From positions 59,850 to 123,849 of the forward strand of contig JAIKYU010000099.1 of the NCBI GenBank assembly GCA_024682835.1: a stretch of DNA of 64,000 nucleotides, given 5' to 3'. Under the pieces are notes generated by a model. The model was not told the DNA's origin, did not search any database, and was given only the letters and a program-made list of their open reading frames with translations. How positions within the stretch are numbered: the first letter of the stretch is position 1; each line of letters starts with the position of its first letter. The position numbers were made by a program, and so were the translations under genes. Of this stretch, positions 51,887 to 61,370 are shown piece by piece. Origin of the DNA: Lachnospiraceae bacterium (GTDB taxonomy: Bacteria; Bacillota; Clostridia; Lachnospirales; Lachnospiraceae).

Positions 51887-52945
51887 ATGAACGAAGCCAC
51901 ATCCGTAACGCCTTTTTCCGCAGCATATTTTTCGGGAACGCCGGATGCAGACGCCGGTCAGGCAATGCTGCTCTCCGACACCGGCGCCGGCAATTTTACC
52001 GTCCGTCTCACGCTGACTGCCAGACGGAACGCCGCCCCGGCCGATGCGTTTGTTTTCCTCGGGCATCGGACACTGGCAGCCGCCATTCCTTCCTTTAAGG
52101 GCTCCTGTGAGGTCTCCGGAACGGTGCACGTGGGTGCCAGGGCTTCCGGGCGTTTTGATTCCGTCACCCCCGGTCAGCTTGCGCTCACGCTTCTTGCGCC
52201 CTCCCTTTTCCTCTCCGACTGCCGGATTGCGGAGACGGATGTTCCCACCGTTCATCTGACGGGGAGCGACCTCGTCGCGGACGAACCCGCGGATCTGCAC
52301 TATGATCCGTTTGGGAGCCCTGCCGGCTGGGGGCAGATGCTGCCCTATTTTCTCTCCGGGAGATTTGCCGTCGCCAATCATGCCGTTCCGGGAACGGATG
52401 CGGCCATTCTTCGTGATCCCGCCTGCCGGAGCAGATTGCTCGAGGAGTTTCATCCCGGCGATTTTGTTCTGCTGCAGTTTGGACACCCGGAAGAAGACGG
52501 CAAAAACGCTTCAGACGACACTCCCTTCCGCGAACAGCTCGGCCACTTCATCGGCGAGATCCGGGCACGCGACGCCCTGCCGGTGTTAATTACCCCTCCC
52601 GCAGGAAACACCTTTTCCGACGGCGGCTATGTGGATCTGCAGAAGGACGAGGCCTCTGACATCATTGCCGTGGGGGAACGCAGCCGGGTTCCGGTGCTGG
52701 AGCTCCATGCGAGGACGGTGGCCGTCATGGAGCAGAATACGAAGGATAAGACCGCCGCGCTCTTTCTGCCCGCTGACCCTTCACCGACAAACGACGCCGG
52801 TGCTTTCCTTTCGGCCCGCATCATCGCCTCCGAGCTGAAGCGTGTCTGCGGCTGGGCGGATGATTACCAGGCGCTCGCCCAGGCGGTTGACAGGAGCACC
52901 TTGCGGGACGATGATCCGGCCGCGATGCTTTTTCTGAATCTTTGA
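51887..52945 (+). CDS. CE12-like protein with all catalytic motifs lost (pseudoenzyme)
   Basis: The 352-aa protein aligns with two-domain rhamnogalacturonan acetylesterases: an N-terminal beta-sandwich (about 1-110), then an SGNH fold recognisable from PAGWGQMLPYF, VANHAVPGT, GDFVLLQFGH, LPVLITPPAG and GAFLSARIIASEL. Each catalytic block is changed: GDS is TGSDLVAD, the Asn block GHND is GHPEE, RSSKSF is TDAAIL, and the Asp-x-x-His pair is DPSPTN. It is thus probably not a hydrolase, yet the frame is intact and it has a perfect promoter. GAGG 7 nt before the ATG at 51887 supports that start. It may bind carbohydrate or have a new role. Confidence 0.82.
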   Translation: MNEATSVTPFSAAYFSGTPDADAGQAMLLSDTGAGNFTVRLTLTARRNAAPADAFVFLGHRTLAAAIPSFKGSCEVSGTVHVGARASGRFDSVTPGQLALTLLAPSLFLSDCRIAETDVPTVHLTGSDLVADEPADLHYDPFGSPAGWGQMLPYFLSGRFAVANHAVPGTDAAILRDPACRSRLLEEFHPGDFVLLQFGHPEEDGKNASDDTPFREQLGHFIGEIRARDALPVLITPPAGNTFSDGGYVDLQKDEASDIIAVGERSRVPVLELHARTVAVMEQNTKDKTAALFLPADPSPTNDAGAFLSARIIASELKRVCGWADDYQALAQAVDRSTLRDDDPAAMLFLNL

Positions 52946-52970
52946 CGCATCATTCGTATCATGCTATACT
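52942..52970 (+). promoter_or_regulatory. Promoter of tyrA-aroA
   Basis: TTGACG and TATACT separated by 17 nt. The -35 box overlaps the stop codon of the preceding gene. The predicted start of transcription falls within about 0-2 nt of the tyrA ATG at 52978. Confidence 0.78.
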
Positions 52971-52977
52971 ACTTCCC

Positions 52978-54105
52978 ATGAAAAGCAGCAGCAAAAAAAT
53001 GAAGATTCCGTCAGGAATTGAAACCATTGCCTTCATCGGCCTGGGCCTCATCGGCGGTTCCATCGCCAAGGCGATCCGGGCCTTTCCGCGCAGATATCAT
53101 CTCATCGCCTGGAACCCCCATGCGGATCGCGTGGATGCAGCCATCGAAGAGGGAATCATCGACGGTAAGCTCTCCTCTCTCTCCGATCCGATGCTTGCGG
53201 AAGCGGATCTCATCTATCTGTGCGCCCCGGTGGAAAAGAATCAGAAGAATCTGGAGATGATCCTTCCGCTTTTAAAGGACAGCGTGATCATCACCGATAT
53301 CGGCAGCGTCAAGACAAATATCCATGAAGCGGCGATCAGGCTTGGCATCGAGGACCGGTTTGTGGGCGGTCATCCCATGGCCGGAAGTGAGCGCACCGGC
53401 TATTTTGCCTCCAAGGAGCATCTGCTGGAGAATGCCTACTACGTGATCACTGCCTCGCCAAAAGCCGACGAAGCGCGCATCCGCTGCATGTGTGCCTTTG
53501 CGGCCGCCATCGGCGCGATTCCCATCCGAATGGATTATAAGGAGCACGACCGGATTGTCGCGGCTGTGTCCCATGTGCCGCACGTCCTGGCCGCCTCTCT
53601 TGTCCATCTCGTGGAGGACAACGACAACCCCGAACACCTCATGAAGACCATCGCCGCAGGCGGCTTTAAGGACATCACCCGAATCGCCTCCTCATCCCCG
53701 CAGATGTGGGAGGAGATCTGCATGACCAACGGGGACAATATCACGGATTTTCTGGACCGGCTCATTGCTTCCCTAAAAGACACCCGGGAAGCGATCAAAA
53801 ACAAACAGGCTTTATCCGTCAACGCGTTTTTCTCCGGTGCCAGAGATTACCGGGATTCCTTCATTGAAGCCTCCAGCGGTCCCATCAAACGGGTCTTTGC
53901 GCTCCACATCGACATCGCCGATGAACCGGGCGTCATTGCTTCCGTATCTACCCTTCTGGCCGTGCACACCATCAATATCCGCAATATCGGGATCACCCAC
54001 AACCGGGAGGTTGAGCGGGGTGCGCTCCGGATCGAGGTGGAGACCGCCAAGGACGCCGAAACAGCAAGAAAAGTGCTGTCACAACACGGCTACACCGTTA
54101 CCTGA
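52978..54105 (+). CDS. tyrA: Prephenate dehydrogenase with ACT domain
   Basis: Converts prephenate to 4-hydroxyphenylpyruvate for tyrosine synthesis. The ~375-aa protein has the NAD fold AFIGLGLIGGSIAKAIR, the catalytic region TDIGSVKTNIHEAA and GGHPMAGSERTGY, and a C-terminal ACT domain (about 300-373, HIDIADEPGVIASVSTLL), consistent with feedback control by tyrosine. No SD precedes either the ATG at 52978 or the next one (52999), and the promoter is immediately upstream, so the message may be leaderless. Confidence 0.93.
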   Translation: MKSSSKKMKIPSGIETIAFIGLGLIGGSIAKAIRAFPRRYHLIAWNPHADRVDAAIEEGIIDGKLSSLSDPMLAEADLIYLCAPVEKNQKNLEMILPLLKDSVIITDIGSVKTNIHEAAIRLGIEDRFVGGHPMAGSERTGYFASKEHLLENAYYVITASPKADEARIRCMCAFAAAIGAIPIRMDYKEHDRIVAAVSHVPHVLAASLVHLVEDNDNPEHLMKTIAAGGFKDITRIASSSPQMWEEICMTNGDNITDFLDRLIASLKDTREAIKNKQALSVNAFFSGARDYRDSFIEASSGPIKRVFALHIDIADEPGVIASVSTLLAVHTINIRNIGITHNREVERGALRIEVETAKDAETARKVLSQHGYTVT

Positions 54106-54114
54106 GGATCTGCC

Positions 54115-55431
54115 ATGCTTACCATCTCCCCAAGCCATCAACCCTTTCATCGGGAAATGACCGTACCGGGCGACAAGTCCATCTCCCACCGGAGCATCAT
54201 GCTCGGCGCACTGGCAGATGGGGTCACCGAAATCACGGGCTTTCTGAACAGTGCGGACTGCCTGTCCACCATGGCCTGCTTCCGCGCGCTGGGTGTCGAC
54301 ATCGAAGAAACAAAGGACAGGATTCTGGTCCACGGAAAAGGGCTTCACGGTCTGCGCGCTCCTTCAGTCGTTCTGGATGCCGGCAACAGCGGCACCACCA
54401 CCCGGCTGATGGCCGGGATCCTTGCCGCACAGAGCTTCGACAGCACGCTCACCGGCGATGACTCCATAAAGAAACGCCCGATGAAACGGGTGATCGATCC
54501 CTTGAGAGCCATGGGCGCCGACATATCCGGTGCAGCCGGCAACGACTGCGCCCCGCTCGTCATTCACGGAAGGTCCCTGCAAGGAACGGACTGGATGAGT
54601 CCGCAGGCCTCCGCACAGGTCAAATCCTGCATTCTCCTGGCCGCGCTTTGCGCCGGCGTGCCCGCCTCCGTCACGGAGCCCGCTCTCTCCCGTGATCACA
54701 GCGAACGGATGTTAAGAGCCTTCGGTGCCGAAGTCACGGGAGCTGTGCACGCCGACGGTTCAGCCACGGCGAAAATCCCGGCCGGCTGCCGGCTGCTTAG
54801 CCCCGGTCGCATCGAAGTGCCCGGAGACATCTCCAGTGCCGCCTTTTTTCTCGCAGCCGCGCTGATGATCCCCGGTTCCGAAATTCTGATCCGTCATGTG
54901 GGAATCAACCCGACAAGAGCCGGCATCCTTACCGTCTTGCGCCGTATGGGCGCTCTGGTCACTGAGGAAAACCGCGACGATTCTCTGGAGCCCTGTGCGG
55001 ATCTGCGTGTGCGTTACAGCAGGCTCTCGCCAAAGGATACGGATGAACACGGAAATTTTGTGATCGGCGGCGGTCTCATTCCCGCCCTGATCGACGAGCT
55101 GCCGGTCATCGCCGTGCTGGCGACACAGCTGCCCTGCCGCACGCTCATCAAGGATGCGCGCGAGCTGCGCGTCAAGGAGAGTGACCGCATCGCGGTCATG
55201 ACCGAAAATCTGAAAAGAATGGGGGCGCGGATCGAAGGGACCGAGGACGGCTTTATCATCGAAGGTGGCGTCCCGCTGCACGGCGCCGAAATCGACCCGC
55301 ATCTGGATCACCGGATCGCCATGAGCCTCGCCGTCGCTGCGCTCTCCGCAGAGGGCGACACCGTGATCCGTGACGACGACTGCGTGCGCATCAGCTATCC
55401 GACGTTTTTCCGGGAGCTGCTGGCCCTCTGA
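54115..55431 (+). CDS. aroA: 3-phosphoshikimate 1-carboxyvinyltransferase (EPSP synthase)
   Basis: Transfers enolpyruvate from PEP to shikimate-3-phosphate. The 438-aa protein has VPGDKSISHRSIMLGALA (active-site Lys/Ser), DAGNSGTTTRLMAGIL, FGAEVTG, DELPVIAVLA and RELRVKESDRIAVM. The GNSGTTTRL form instead of GNAGTAMRP matches the class II, glyphosate-insensitive type common in Firmicutes; this is a sequence inference. It follows tyrA by 9 nt. Confidence 0.96.
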   Translation: MLTISPSHQPFHREMTVPGDKSISHRSIMLGALADGVTEITGFLNSADCLSTMACFRALGVDIEETKDRILVHGKGLHGLRAPSVVLDAGNSGTTTRLMAGILAAQSFDSTLTGDDSIKKRPMKRVIDPLRAMGADISGAAGNDCAPLVIHGRSLQGTDWMSPQASAQVKSCILLAALCAGVPASVTEPALSRDHSERMLRAFGAEVTGAVHADGSATAKIPAGCRLLSPGRIEVPGDISSAAFFLAAALMIPGSEILIRHVGINPTRAGILTVLRRMGALVTEENRDDSLEPCADLRVRYSRLSPKDTDEHGNFVIGGGLIPALIDELPVIAVLATQLPCRTLIKDARELRVKESDRIAVMTENLKRMGARIEGTEDGFIIEGGVPLHGAEIDPHLDHRIAMSLAVAALSAEGDTVIRDDDCVRISYPTFFRELLAL

Positions 55432-55438
55432 CAGCTTC

Positions 55439-55463
55439 AGCCGCTTGTTTCAGAAGCGGCTTT
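55439..55463. terminator. Terminator between convergent aroA and ugd
   Basis: AGCCGCTT / AAGCGGCT hairpin with a 7-nt loop followed by TTC on the plus strand, directly after the aroA stop and abutting the ugd stop. Confidence 0.7.
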
Positions 55464-56647
55464 CAGTCCTCGCGGAACAGATCCCTTGTGTAGACCTTGT
55501 CCTTTACGTCTGAGAGCTCATCCGTCATACGGTTGGCGAGAATGAGATCACAGCTTTCCTTGAATTCCCCGAGATCCCGGATCACCCGGGAATTGAAAAA
55601 GCTCTCCTCCTTCAGGGCCGGCTCGTAGACCACCACCACGATGCCCTTGGCCTTGATGCGCTTCATGACACCCTGGATCGAGGACTGTCTGAAATTGTCG
55701 GAACCCGCCTTCATGGTCAGCCTGTAGACGCCCACCAGTTTCGGTCTGCGCTCAATGATCCGGTCCGCGATGAAATCCTTCCTCGTCCTGTTGGCATCCA
55801 CGATGGCCGTGATCAGATTGTTCGGCACCTGGGCATAGTTGGCCAAAAGCTGCTTGGTGTCCTTTGGCAGACAGTAGCCGCCGTAGCCGAAGGAGGGATT
55901 GTTGTACTGCGTCCCGATACGCGGGTCCAGACAGACGCCGTCGATGATCGCACGGGTATCCAGCCCGCGGACCTCCGCATAGGTATCCAGTTCGTTAAAA
56001 AAGCTCACCCGAAGCGCCAGATAGGTGTTGGCAAAAAGCTTCACACTCTCCGCTTCCATCGTGTCCATAAAAAGCGTGGGAATGTCGGTGTCGATTGCTC
56101 CTTCCTTCAAAAGATCGGCAAAGCGCACGGCCTGCTCCCTGGCCTTTCCGCTCTCCCTGTCATGGCCCACAATGATCCGGGAGGGATGCAGGTTGTCATA
56201 AAGCGCCCGTCCCTCACGCAGAAACTCCGGAGAAAACAGCACATGATCCGTCCCGTGCTTCTCCTTCATCTCGCGGCAGAAGCCTACCGGTATCGTGGAT
56301 TTGATGACGATCCACGCCTGTGGATTCACGCGGCGCACCGTCTCTATCACGGACTCCACGGAGGAGGTATCAAAGTAGTTTAACTTTTCATCGTAATTGG
56401 TGGGCGTGGACACAATCACGAAGTCAGCGTCCCGGTAGGCGCTCTCCCCGTCGGTTGTCGCTGTCAGCGCAAGTTTTCTGTTTGCCAGAAAATCCTCGAT
56501 CTCTCTGTCCGCAATCGGAGATTTTTTCTCGTTGATCAGCATCACCTTTTCCGGAATAACGTCCACCGCCGTCACTTCATTGTGCTGTGAAAGCAGCGTG
56601 GCCATAGACAGTCCCACATAACCGGTACCCGCAACCGCAATTCTCAT
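55463..56647 (-). CDS. ugd: UDP-glucose 6-dehydrogenase
   Basis: Oxidises UDP-glucose to UDP-glucuronate, a precursor of capsule and other glycans. The 394-aa protein has the NAD motif [60 protein letters not shown] and the catalytic Cys in [13 protein letters not shown]. Length is typical of Ugd. It stands alone rather than in a capsule cluster, 22 nt downstream of the cyclase gene. Confidence 0.95.
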   Translation of the reverse strand: MRIAVAGTGYVGLSMATLLSQHNEVTAVDVIPEKVMLINEKKSPIADREIEDFLANRKLALTATTDGESAYRDADFVIVSTPTNYDEKLNYFDTSSVESVIETVRRVNPQAWIVIKSTIPVGFCREMKEKHGTDHVLFSPEFLREGRALYDNLHPSRIIVGHDRESGKAREQAVRFADLLKEGAIDTDIPTLFMDTMEAESVKLFANTYLALRVSFFNELDTYAEVRGLDTRAIIDGVCLDPRIGTQYNNPSFGYGGYCLPKDTKQLLANYAQVPNNLITAIVDANRTRKDFIADRIIERRPKLVGVYRLTMKAGSDNFRQSSIQGVMKRIKAKGIVVVVYEPALKEESFFNSRVIRDLGEFKESCDLILANRMTDELSDVKDKVYTRDLFRED

Positions 56648-56669
56648 TCTACACCTCCGTCATACATGT

Positions 56670-58631
56670 TCAGCCAAAAAAAGCAAAGGAGTTGCCCACC
56701 TGTTTCTTGCATTCATACATAAGCGAATCCGCCCTGGCATACATCTCGGCAAAGGTCATCGGATCTGTCACCATCAGCGCGCCGAGGCTGACCGACACAC
56801 GATATTCCGGGATTCCCGCGAGACGGATCTTTTCCAGATTGGTGAAGAATCTGGCAATCACGTCGGCGCCCACCTTTTCATCCGGCAGATTCACCGCGTA
56901 CAGGGCAAATTCGTCACCGCCCAGACGGATCAGGATATCGTAGCCTCTGAAGGTCCTTCTCATCGTCTCCGCGATGGCGGCCAGCAGCTCGTCACCCGCC
57001 TTGTGTCCGTAATTGTCATTGACCAGCTTGAACTTATCCACGTCAAACAGGCAGAACATGCCGAATTTTCCGCTTTCCACTGCGCTCCGGATCCTGCTTT
57101 CCCCGCTTCTTCTGTTGCAGAGCTCCGTCAGCGCATCGGTCTCCGAAAGGAGCAGCAGATTGTTCTCCAGCTTCTTCCTTTCCGAGATGTCCATGACGGA
57201 GAAAATCACCACCGTGTTGCCGTTGGAGAGCGTGACCGCCCTGGTGTGGGAAAGGACATGAATCCTCTCATCGTTCTCACGAACGATGGTCGCCTCGAAG
57301 ATCTGCTCCTCCCCGGATGCCAGGGTCTTTCTACGGGCTTCGTCAATCTGCCTGAGACTCTCCTCGTCAAAGCAGGTCCGAAGCTCCTCAATCGTCAGAT
57401 CATATTCTCTTTCAATCGGAAATCCATACAGCTCCAGTGCCATCCGGTTAATCATCACAATGGCGCTGTCCTCCGCGTTGGTGATCAGTGTACCGACAGG
57501 CAGAAACTCCAGCATTTCCAGAAACAGCTCACTCTGGTTCTTCAAGACCATATGAAGCTCTTTGACCGCCCTGGAGATGGTTCCCAGCTCGTCCTCCCGT
57601 CTGCAGTACTGATCGATCGAGCGGTCATGGGTAAAATCATTCGACTGCAGACGGACAATCTCCTGATTGATCGCAGCGACCGGTCTCATCTGAAATCCGA
57701 CGGTGGCGAAGCAGACTGCAATCACCAGGATCGCAGTCCCCATACAGACCGCAAACAGGCCGATTCTGGTCCGGTTGACCATCTCCTGAAACGCCGTGCC
57801 GGAATCCGACACGACAAAGATCCAGTTTCTTTCCCTAAGATCATAACAGGCAAATACCTTTCCGTTTCTGGAATAGCTGTATTCGGAGCTGTCCTCATTC
57901 GCAAAGAATCCGATCGCGTCCCAGATTTCCGGAAGCATGCACTTTTCGCCAACCATGGTGAGATCATCATCAAAAATGTAAACGCCGTCCGTGGCATTGA
58001 TCAGGGAATACTTTGTATCTGATCTCGCTCTTTCTCCTAACGCAGCAAACATCTCCTGCAGCGCATCCATGTAAAAGGCCGCACCTGCAAAGCCAATCGC
58101 TTCGCCGGATGCATCGTAGACCGGCGCATAGACGGGAATGACCATCTGCTTCGTCACCGGGGCGAGGACAATGCCGGTGCAGAAGGAGGTGCCCACGGAT
58201 CGGATCCTGTTCTCCAGATCTCTCGCTGATTCCTCATCCCGGAAGGTCTGATTCACGGAATCGGGATTGATATGCGCAAGGACATAGGTATCCCACTGGG
58301 CCGTGTAGAGCCCCTCCGCGTTGGTAAGTCCCTCTGCGTAGCGATTGGTGAATTCCCCGGCCTTCTCGATTGCCAGAGGATCGTCCGGATGCTCCAGCGC
58401 CTCCCGGATCTCCGCTGCCTTGCTGTATCCGTCAATAGCCTGACAGCAGCCGTCAATATAGGATTCTACGAGATGGGCGCGATCCCTTGCAATGACGCCC
58501 ATATCACTGGCCGCCCTGGTCTGTAGAAGGCGGGTCAGGTTTTCATTCACCAGAAAAAAGAGTCCGATCTGTCCGAAGATGACAACCACTCCGATCAGGG
58601 ATGCGATTTTCCACGAAATCCGATTTCTCAT
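56670..58631 (-). CDS. Cache-HAMP-PAS-GGDEF diguanylate cyclase
   Basis: The 653-aa membrane cyclase has TM1 (about 8-28), an extracytoplasmic dCache-type sensor (about 35-275), TM2 (about 285-310), HAMP, a PAS domain (about 360-470, VGTLITNAEDSAIVMINRMA), and a C-terminal GGDEF domain. The active site RLGGDEFALYA is intact, and RGYD five residues upstream is a product-inhibition I-site. It should respond to an external small molecule by making c-di-GMP. This is the third c-di-GMP gene in the window. Confidence 0.95.
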   Translation of the reverse strand: MRNRISWKIASLIGVVVIFGQIGLFFLVNENLTRLLQTRAASDMGVIARDRAHLVESYIDGCCQAIDGYSKAAEIREALEHPDDPLAIEKAGEFTNRYAEGLTNAEGLYTAQWDTYVLAHINPDSVNQTFRDEESARDLENRIRSVGTSFCTGIVLAPVTKQMVIPVYAPVYDASGEAIGFAGAAFYMDALQEMFAALGERARSDTKYSLINATDGVYIFDDDLTMVGEKCMLPEIWDAIGFFANEDSSEYSYSRNGKVFACYDLRERNWIFVVSDSGTAFQEMVNRTRIGLFAVCMGTAILVIAVCFATVGFQMRPVAAINQEIVRLQSNDFTHDRSIDQYCRREDELGTISRAVKELHMVLKNQSELFLEMLEFLPVGTLITNAEDSAIVMINRMALELYGFPIEREYDLTIEELRTCFDEESLRQIDEARRKTLASGEEQIFEATIVRENDERIHVLSHTRAVTLSNGNTVVIFSVMDISERKKLENNLLLLSETDALTELCNRRSGESRIRSAVESGKFGMFCLFDVDKFKLVNDNYGHKAGDELLAAIAETMRRTFRGYDILIRLGGDEFALYAVNLPDEKVGADVIARFFTNLEKIRLAGIPEYRVSVSLGALMVTDPMTFAEMYARADSLMYECKKQVGNSFAFFG

Positions 58632-58676
58632 TTGAAATCACCTCAATTTTTCGGATGTGAATACCGGAGTTCTTCG

Positions 58677-59777
58677 TTAAATGATGAACATTGCATCCCC
58701 GAAGCTGAAGAACCGGTACCGTTTTTCGACCGCCTCCGCGTAGGCGGAAAGCACCTGCGTGCGCCCTGCGAAGGCGGATACCAGCATAAGCAGTGTCGAT
58801 TCCGGCAGGTGAAAGTTGGTGATGAGCCCGTCCACTGTTTTAAAGCGATAACCGGGGTAGATAAAAATCCCCGTTTCCATTTTGCCCGGCCGCACTTTTC
58901 CATCCTCATCGGACAGACTCTCCAGTGTGCGCACAGAGGTCGTGCCGACGCAGATGATCCGGCCGCCGTCCCTTCTCGTCCTGTTAATGAGCTCTGCCGC
59001 GCCTTCGGAAATCTCACAGACCTCCGTGTGCATCACGTGCTCCCGCACATCCGCGACCTTGACGGGCCGGAAGGTGCCCAGTCCCACGTGAAGGGTCACA
59101 AAGGCTTCGCTGACCCCCTGCTCTTTCAGTTCGTCCAGCAGATTCTTTGTAAAATGCAGTCCGGCCGTCGGCGCCGCAGCGGAGCCTTCATGGCGCGCGT
59201 AGACCGTCTGGTAGCGGTCCCTGTCTTCTCTTTTAAGCTTATGCGTGATGTAAGGCGGAAGCGGCATCTCCCCCAGCGCATCCAGCACCTCTTCCCAGAT
59301 TCCGTCATAGAAAAAGCGCACGATGCGGTTGCCGTCCTCTCTGGTTTCCAGAACGGTCGCCGTAAGCGGTGCCTTACTGCCGCCAAACACCACCTGGACG
59401 CCCGGTTTCAGTTTCTTACCTGGTCTCACCAGACACTCCCAGTCGCAGCTGTTTATCCCTGTCGTATCCGATGCTCCGGTTCCATCTTCCAAAAGGCGCT
59501 TTAACAGCAGGATTTCCACTGCCGCGCCGGTATCCTTCTTCTCCCCAAGAAGTCTGGCGGGAATCACCCGGGTGTCATTGAACACCAGGCAGTCGCCCGG
59601 CTTAAGAAAGCTTCCGATCTCCTTAAAAACATGATGGGCGACCTCTCCGGATTTCCGGTTCAACACCAGAAGTCTGGATGCGGAGCGATCTGCCAGAGGA
59701 TCCTGAGCGATCAGTTCCTTAGGCAGATCGTATGCATAGTCCGCGGTTGCGTAACCGATTGTCTGATTATCCTTCAT
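58677..59777 (-). CDS. queA: tRNA S-adenosylmethionine ribosyltransferase-isomerase QueA
   Basis: Forms epoxyqueuosine in tRNA from preQ1 and SAM. The 366-aa protein has [48 protein letters not shown] and [14 protein letters not shown]-type blocks, with [16 protein letters not shown] near the end. No tgt or ruvB gene is adjacent in the window. Confidence 0.96.
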   Translation of the reverse strand: MKDNQTIGYATADYAYDLPKELIAQDPLADRSASRLLVLNRKSGEVAHHVFKEIGSFLKPGDCLVFNDTRVIPARLLGEKKDTGAAVEILLLKRLLEDGTGASDTTGINSCDWECLVRPGKKLKPGVQVVFGGSKAPLTATVLETREDGNRIVRFFYDGIWEEVLDALGEMPLPPYITHKLKREDRDRYQTVYARHEGSAAAPTAGLHFTKNLLDELKEQGVSEAFVTLHVGLGTFRPVKVADVREHVMHTEVCEISEGAAELINRTRRDGGRIICVGTTSVRTLESLSDEDGKVRPGKMETGIFIYPGYRFKTVDGLITNFHLPESTLLMLVSAFAGRTQVLSAYAEAVEKRYRFFSFGDAMFII

Positions 59778-59796
59778 CGGCTGGCTAAATCCGGCG

Positions 59797-61299
59797 TCAC
59801 ATATTCGTTAAGGACGCCTTCTCCAGAAACGCCGTGTATGCGCGGAACGACTCGTAGATGTCCGCTTTGCTCGTCGCCTCCCAGGGCGCATGCATGTTGA
59901 GCACCGAAACGCCCGAGTCTATCACATTCATGCCGTAGAGGGCAAGGATGTAGGCGATGGTGCCGCCTCCGCCGATATCCACCTTGCCAAGCTCCGCCGT
60001 GTGATAGGTGATATTCTCCGCATCAAAGATCTCCCGCAGATGGGCAAGATATTCCGCATTGGCATCGTTGGAGCCGGATTTGCCGCGGGAACCGGTAAAC
60101 TTGGACAGAGCCACGCCGCCGCCCAGATAGGAGGCGTTCTTTTTCTCAAAGGCGGAAGCAAACTGCGGATCATAGGCCGCATTGACATCGGAGGAAAGCA
60201 TGCAGGAATTGGCAAGACACCGGCGCAGCGCAAGCTCGTTGTAGGTGCCCGTGAGATTCATGACCTCCGCCACGGTGTTTTCGAAGAATCTGGATTCCAT
60301 GCCGGTGGCTCCGACACTGCCGATCTCCTCCTTGTCCACCAGAATGCAGCAGCCCGTGCGTGCAAGCTCTCCAGCCTGTGCGATCGCCCTGAAGGACGGA
60401 TAGGCGCAGACTCTGTCGTCCTGCCCGTAGGCCAGAATCATGGACCGGTCAAGACCGGCGTCACGCGCCTTTCCGGCAGGCACGACCTCCAGCTCCGCAG
60501 AGATGAAGTCATCCTCCTCCACGCCGTAATTGTCCTTTAAGATAGCAAGAATCCCGCGCTTTACCGCTCCGCTTAAGTTTTTGGATGCCTCCCCTTCCAG
60601 CTTTTCCGCATCCAGCGCATACTGCTGTCCGGGTGTGAGCTTTGCGCGGGCGCTCTTCTTTTCCTTTTCCGTCGCCTTGCCGCTGTCAATGAGTAGCGGC
60701 TTGTTGCCGACGATAAGATCCAGTGCCTCGCCCTCGATGACCTTGGAAGCCTTCTTGTCCATCTGCTCCTGTGCCAGATGGATCAGCAGATCGGAGATAA
60801 AGAATACCGGATCATCCTCGTCCTCCCCGATATTCACCTGTGTGATGCTGCCGTCCTTTTTGACGATCACCCCGTGCAGCGCCAGGGGCAGCGCCACAAA
60901 CTGATACTTCTTGATTCCGCCGTAGTAGTGCGTGTCCAGATACGCAAAGCCCGTGTCCTCGTAGAGCGGATTCTGCTTGACATCCATCCGGGGGCTGTCA
61001 ATATGCGCACCCAGAATGTTGAGTCCCTGCTCCATGGGCTCGCTTCCGATTTTGAACAGAATGATCGATTTGTTCATCCAGACACTGTAGACCTTGTCGC
61101 CCTTCTTCAGCTTCCGTCTGGAGTTTTTAAGCGACCGGATGTCCACAAATCCCGCCGCTTCCGCGTCGCCGACGATCCGCTCCACCGCTTCCCGCTCGGT
61201 CTTGGCGTCGTTCAGAAAGCGCTTGTAATCCTCCGCGAATTTCTCCGCTTCCTTTACCTGCTTTGCATTCAGTACTGCCCACGCGTTTCTTCTGTTCAT
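59797..61299 (-). CDS. M18-family aminopeptidase
   Basis: Zinc aminopeptidase of the aspartyl-aminopeptidase/ApeA type. The 500-aa protein has the metal and catalytic segments [41 protein letters not shown] and [19 protein letters not shown]. The length exceeds the common ~430-aa bacterial PepI form but fits the clostridial M18 group. The start at 61299 follows AAAGGAAGAG; the track start 18 codons upstream is unsupported. Confidence 0.92.
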   Translation of the reverse strand: MNRRNAWAVLNAKQVKEAEKFAEDYKRFLNDAKTEREAVERIVGDAEAAGFVDIRSLKNSRRKLKKGDKVYSVWMNKSIILFKIGSEPMEQGLNILGAHIDSPRMDVKQNPLYEDTGFAYLDTHYYGGIKKYQFVALPLALHGVIVKKDGSITQVNIGEDEDDPVFFISDLLIHLAQEQMDKKASKVIEGEALDLIVGNKPLLIDSGKATEKEKKSARAKLTPGQQYALDAEKLEGEASKNLSGAVKRGILAILKDNYGVEEDDFISAELEVVPAGKARDAGLDRSMILAYGQDDRVCAYPSFRAIAQAGELARTGCCILVDKEEIGSVGATGMESRFFENTVAEVMNLTGTYNELALRRCLANSCMLSSDVNAAYDPQFASAFEKKNASYLGGGVALSKFTGSRGKSGSNDANAEYLAHLREIFDAENITYHTAELGKVDIGGGGTIAYILALYGMNVIDSGVSVLNMHAPWEATSKADIYESFRAYTAFLEKASLTNM

Positions 61300-61370
61300 T
61301 TTCTCTTCCTTTCTGTCTGCTGACCCACTCGTTAACAGTTCGGTTACCGCCACCGGTCGAAGCCTGTGTT

